From: JAHRVQ01 sp047616645
GTDB lineage: Bacteria; Pseudomonadota; Gammaproteobacteria; Pseudomonadales; Azotimanducaceae
Assembly: GCA_047616645.1 (NCBI GenBank)
Contig: JBLHIH010000177.1
Location: forward strand, 1-7,251
DNA length: 7,251 bases
Direction: 5' to 3'
Each line of letters opens with the position of its first letter. The stretch's first letter is position 1. Shown one piece after another: positions 5,578 through 7,251 of the stretch. The notes beneath the pieces were generated by a model, which ran no database searches, was not told the DNA's origin, and saw nothing but the letters and a program-made list of their open reading frames with translations. A program made the translations under genes and the position numbers.

Positions 5578-7251
5578 TTATAGGCTAGATACTCTGGATC
5601 GTTGATTGTTCAATTGGACAATGGCTGAATCTATTTCTGGAAGTTTATCCTTTTCTTTCTGAACTATATCAGCTGGCGCCCGATCAACGAATTTTGGATT
5701 GTTGATCTTTCCTTCAACGCGCGCTTTATCCTTTTGTTTGCGTTCGATTTCTTTGTCTAAACGCGCAAGCTCTGCCTCTTTGTCGATCAGTCCACTCATG
5801 GGGACAAGTATCTGCATATCACCTACAAGGCCTGTTGCTGATACTGGAACACTATCACCTTCATTCAACCACTGAAGTTTCTCAGGCTTAATGAGGAAGG
5901 ATAATAGCGGCTTGTTCTCTTCAAGCCGTTTCTTGTCTTGCGTGCTTCCATTTTTAAAAAGGATGGGTATTTTTTTGGCAAAGGAAATGTCCATCTCGCC
6001 GCGAATATTTCTTGTGGATGTTACAACTGCCTTTATCCATTCGACATCCACGTCGGCTTCATTGTCTATTTTGTCTGTGTTGTTCTCTGGATAAGCCTGA
6101 AGCATTATCGTATCGGCATTACCCTTTAGGTTAGACGGGATTTGTTGCCAAATTTCCTCAGTCATAAACGGAAGAAAAGGATGGGCAAGACGCAGTGTCG
6201 ACTCAAGAATGTTTAACAATGTAAATCGTGTTGCTCTTTTTTGTTCATCCGAAAAATCATCAGATATCAATACCGGTTTACTTAATTCTAGATACCAGTC
6301 GCACAACTCGTCCCAAACAAATTCGTAGATCGCTTTAGCAGCGAGGTCAAAACGAAATGTTTCCATGGCCAAATTGACGTCATTCACCGCTTTTTGAAAT
6401 TGAGAATTAATCCAACGATCTACAATGCTAAATTCCTTCTCACCATTAATTAAGGTATCACCATTGGCAAACTCTAGGGTGTTCATGAAAACAAAATTGG
6501 AGGCATTCCACAGTTTATTGCAAAAATTGCGATAACCTTCAACACGATTCATATCAAAACGAATAGTGCGGCTTCTTGTTGCAATGGCGTAAAAAGTAAA
6601 ACGAAGCGCATCAGTGCCGTAGGCGGCGATCCCATCAGGATATTCTTTTTTAGTGGCTTTCTCGATTTTGCTCGCCATCTTAGGCTGCAACATATTGACG
6701 GTTCGCTTTGCGACTAAATCGTCTACACCTATGCCATCCATAATGTCCAATGGATCTAATCCGTTACCTTTAGATTTAGACATCTTTTGCCCATCAGCAT
6801 CGGTAACCAGTCCTGTTACGTAAACCTTTTTAAATGGCACTTCGCCCATAAATTTCAGGCTCATCATGATCATTCTACTTACCCAAAAGGTAATGATGTC
6901 GTGTCCTGTAACCATGACATCTGTGGTGTGGAATGTTTCTAAGGCTTGTGTTTTCTCAGGCCATCCTAGTGTGGAAAAGGTCCAAAGAGCAGAGGAGAAC
7001 CATGTGTCTAATACATCGTCATCACGAGACAGTACTATATCGTTGGCGAGACCATGTTTTCCACGCACATCGTTTTCACTACGGCCGACATAAACTTTTC
7101 CCGTGTTGTCGTACCACGCAGGAATTCGATGTCCCCACCATTGTTGACGAGAGATACACCAGTCTTGGATATCTCTCATCCAAACGAAGTAATTGTTTTC
7201 GTAATTCTTGGGTATAAATTCGATATCCCCGTTTTCGACTGCCGCAATGGC
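5578..7251 (-). CDS. valS: Valyl-tRNA synthetase, C-terminal part (5' end off window)
   Basis: Class I aminoacyl-tRNA synthetase that charges tRNA-Val. The frame is open from the right edge to TAA at 5578, with 557 residues visible of about 930 expected. The missing N-terminus holds the HIGH motif and most of the editing domain. Visible parts are the post-editing catalytic segment WCISRQQWWGHRIPAWY, then DVLDTWFSSALW, the KMSKSKGN loop (visible residues 156-163, about 6763-6786), the anticodon-binding helical domain with GYRNFCNKLWNAS, and the C-terminal arm rich in Lys and Glu (about 489-557), a coiled coil that contacts tRNA. No frameshift or internal stop is seen. The ATG at 7179 is internal to the protein and is not the start. 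It is convergent with the oxidoreductase gene, with a 37-bp gap. Confidence 0.97.
   Translation of the reverse strand, partial: AIAAVENGDIEFIPKNYENNYFVWMRDIQDWCISRQQWWGHRIPAWYDNTGKVYVGRSENDVRGKHGLANDIVLSRDDDVLDTWFSSALWTFSTLGWPEKTQALETFHTTDVMVTGHDIITFWVSRMIMMSLKFMGEVPFKKVYVTGLVTDADGQKMSKSKGNGLDPLDIMDGIGVDDLVAKRTVNMLQPKMASKIEKATKKEYPDGIAAYGTDALRFTFYAIATRSRTIRFDMNRVEGYRNFCNKLWNASNFVFMNTLEFANGDTLINGEKEFSIVDRWINSQFQKAVNDVNLAMETFRFDLAAKAIYEFVWDELCDWYLELSKPVLISDDFSDEQKRATRFTLLNILESTLRLAHPFLPFMTEEIWQQIPSNLKGNADTIMLQAYPENNTDKIDNEADVDVEWIKAVVTSTRNIRGEMDISFAKKIPILFKNGSTQDKKRLEENKPLLSFLIKPEKLQWLNEGDSVPVSATGLVGDMQILVPMSGLIDKEAELARLDKEIERKQKDKARVEGKINNPKFVDRAPADIVQKEKDKLPEIDSAIVQLNNQRSRVSSL

Noticed and set aside
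7177..7179. ATG as the start of valS
   Set aside because: The frame stays open to the right edge and the preceding 24 residues are ValS-like; the HIGH motif and editing domain must lie further upstream.

Overview
The window looks like chromosomal DNA from a gammaproteobacterium of moderate GC (mid-40s % by eye, not computed). The evidence is a PilU-type pilus ATPase, a SlyX with the family's PPHY ending, and a ValS of proteobacterial type. The genus cannot be named from this sequence. Seven protein genes are present, two of them cut by the window edges. I see no tRNA, rRNA, CRISPR array, insertion sequence or prophage gene.

Layout: (1) 1-1221, minus: pilU, with its 3' end off the left edge. 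(2) 1350-2756, minus: an unusual two-domain protein, a GntR/YtrA-type winged helix fused to a complete AIR synthase (PurM)-like domain that most resembles the Bacteroidetes type. (3) 2757-2919: a 163-bp divergent intergenic region with a perfect TATAAT, an operator-like dyad next to the fusion gene, and 3.4 tandem copies of a 15-bp repeat in the presumed leader of the next gene. (4) 2920-5540, plus: hisH, hisF, slyX and a PIG3-type quinone oxidoreductase, tightly packed and probably one transcript. (5) 5578-7251, minus: the C-terminal 60% or so of valS, convergent with the oxidoreductase gene.

How the genes may work together: HisH (glutaminase) and HisF (TIM-barrel cyclase) form imidazole glycerol phosphate synthase, which makes the histidine imidazole ring and releases AICAR into purine synthesis. 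PurM closes the imidazole ring of the purine intermediate AIR. A PurM-like domain carrying a DNA-binding head and transcribed away from hisHF suggests a regulator that senses a purine or histidine intermediate, or a bifunctional enzyme-regulator. The arrangement parallels MocR/PdxR regulators (GntR head plus aminotransferase-fold body), which sit divergently from pdxST, itself a glutaminase plus TIM-barrel synthase. This regulatory link is inference. The fusion and the gene order are read directly from the sequence. The other genes are ordinary housekeeping or accessory genes.
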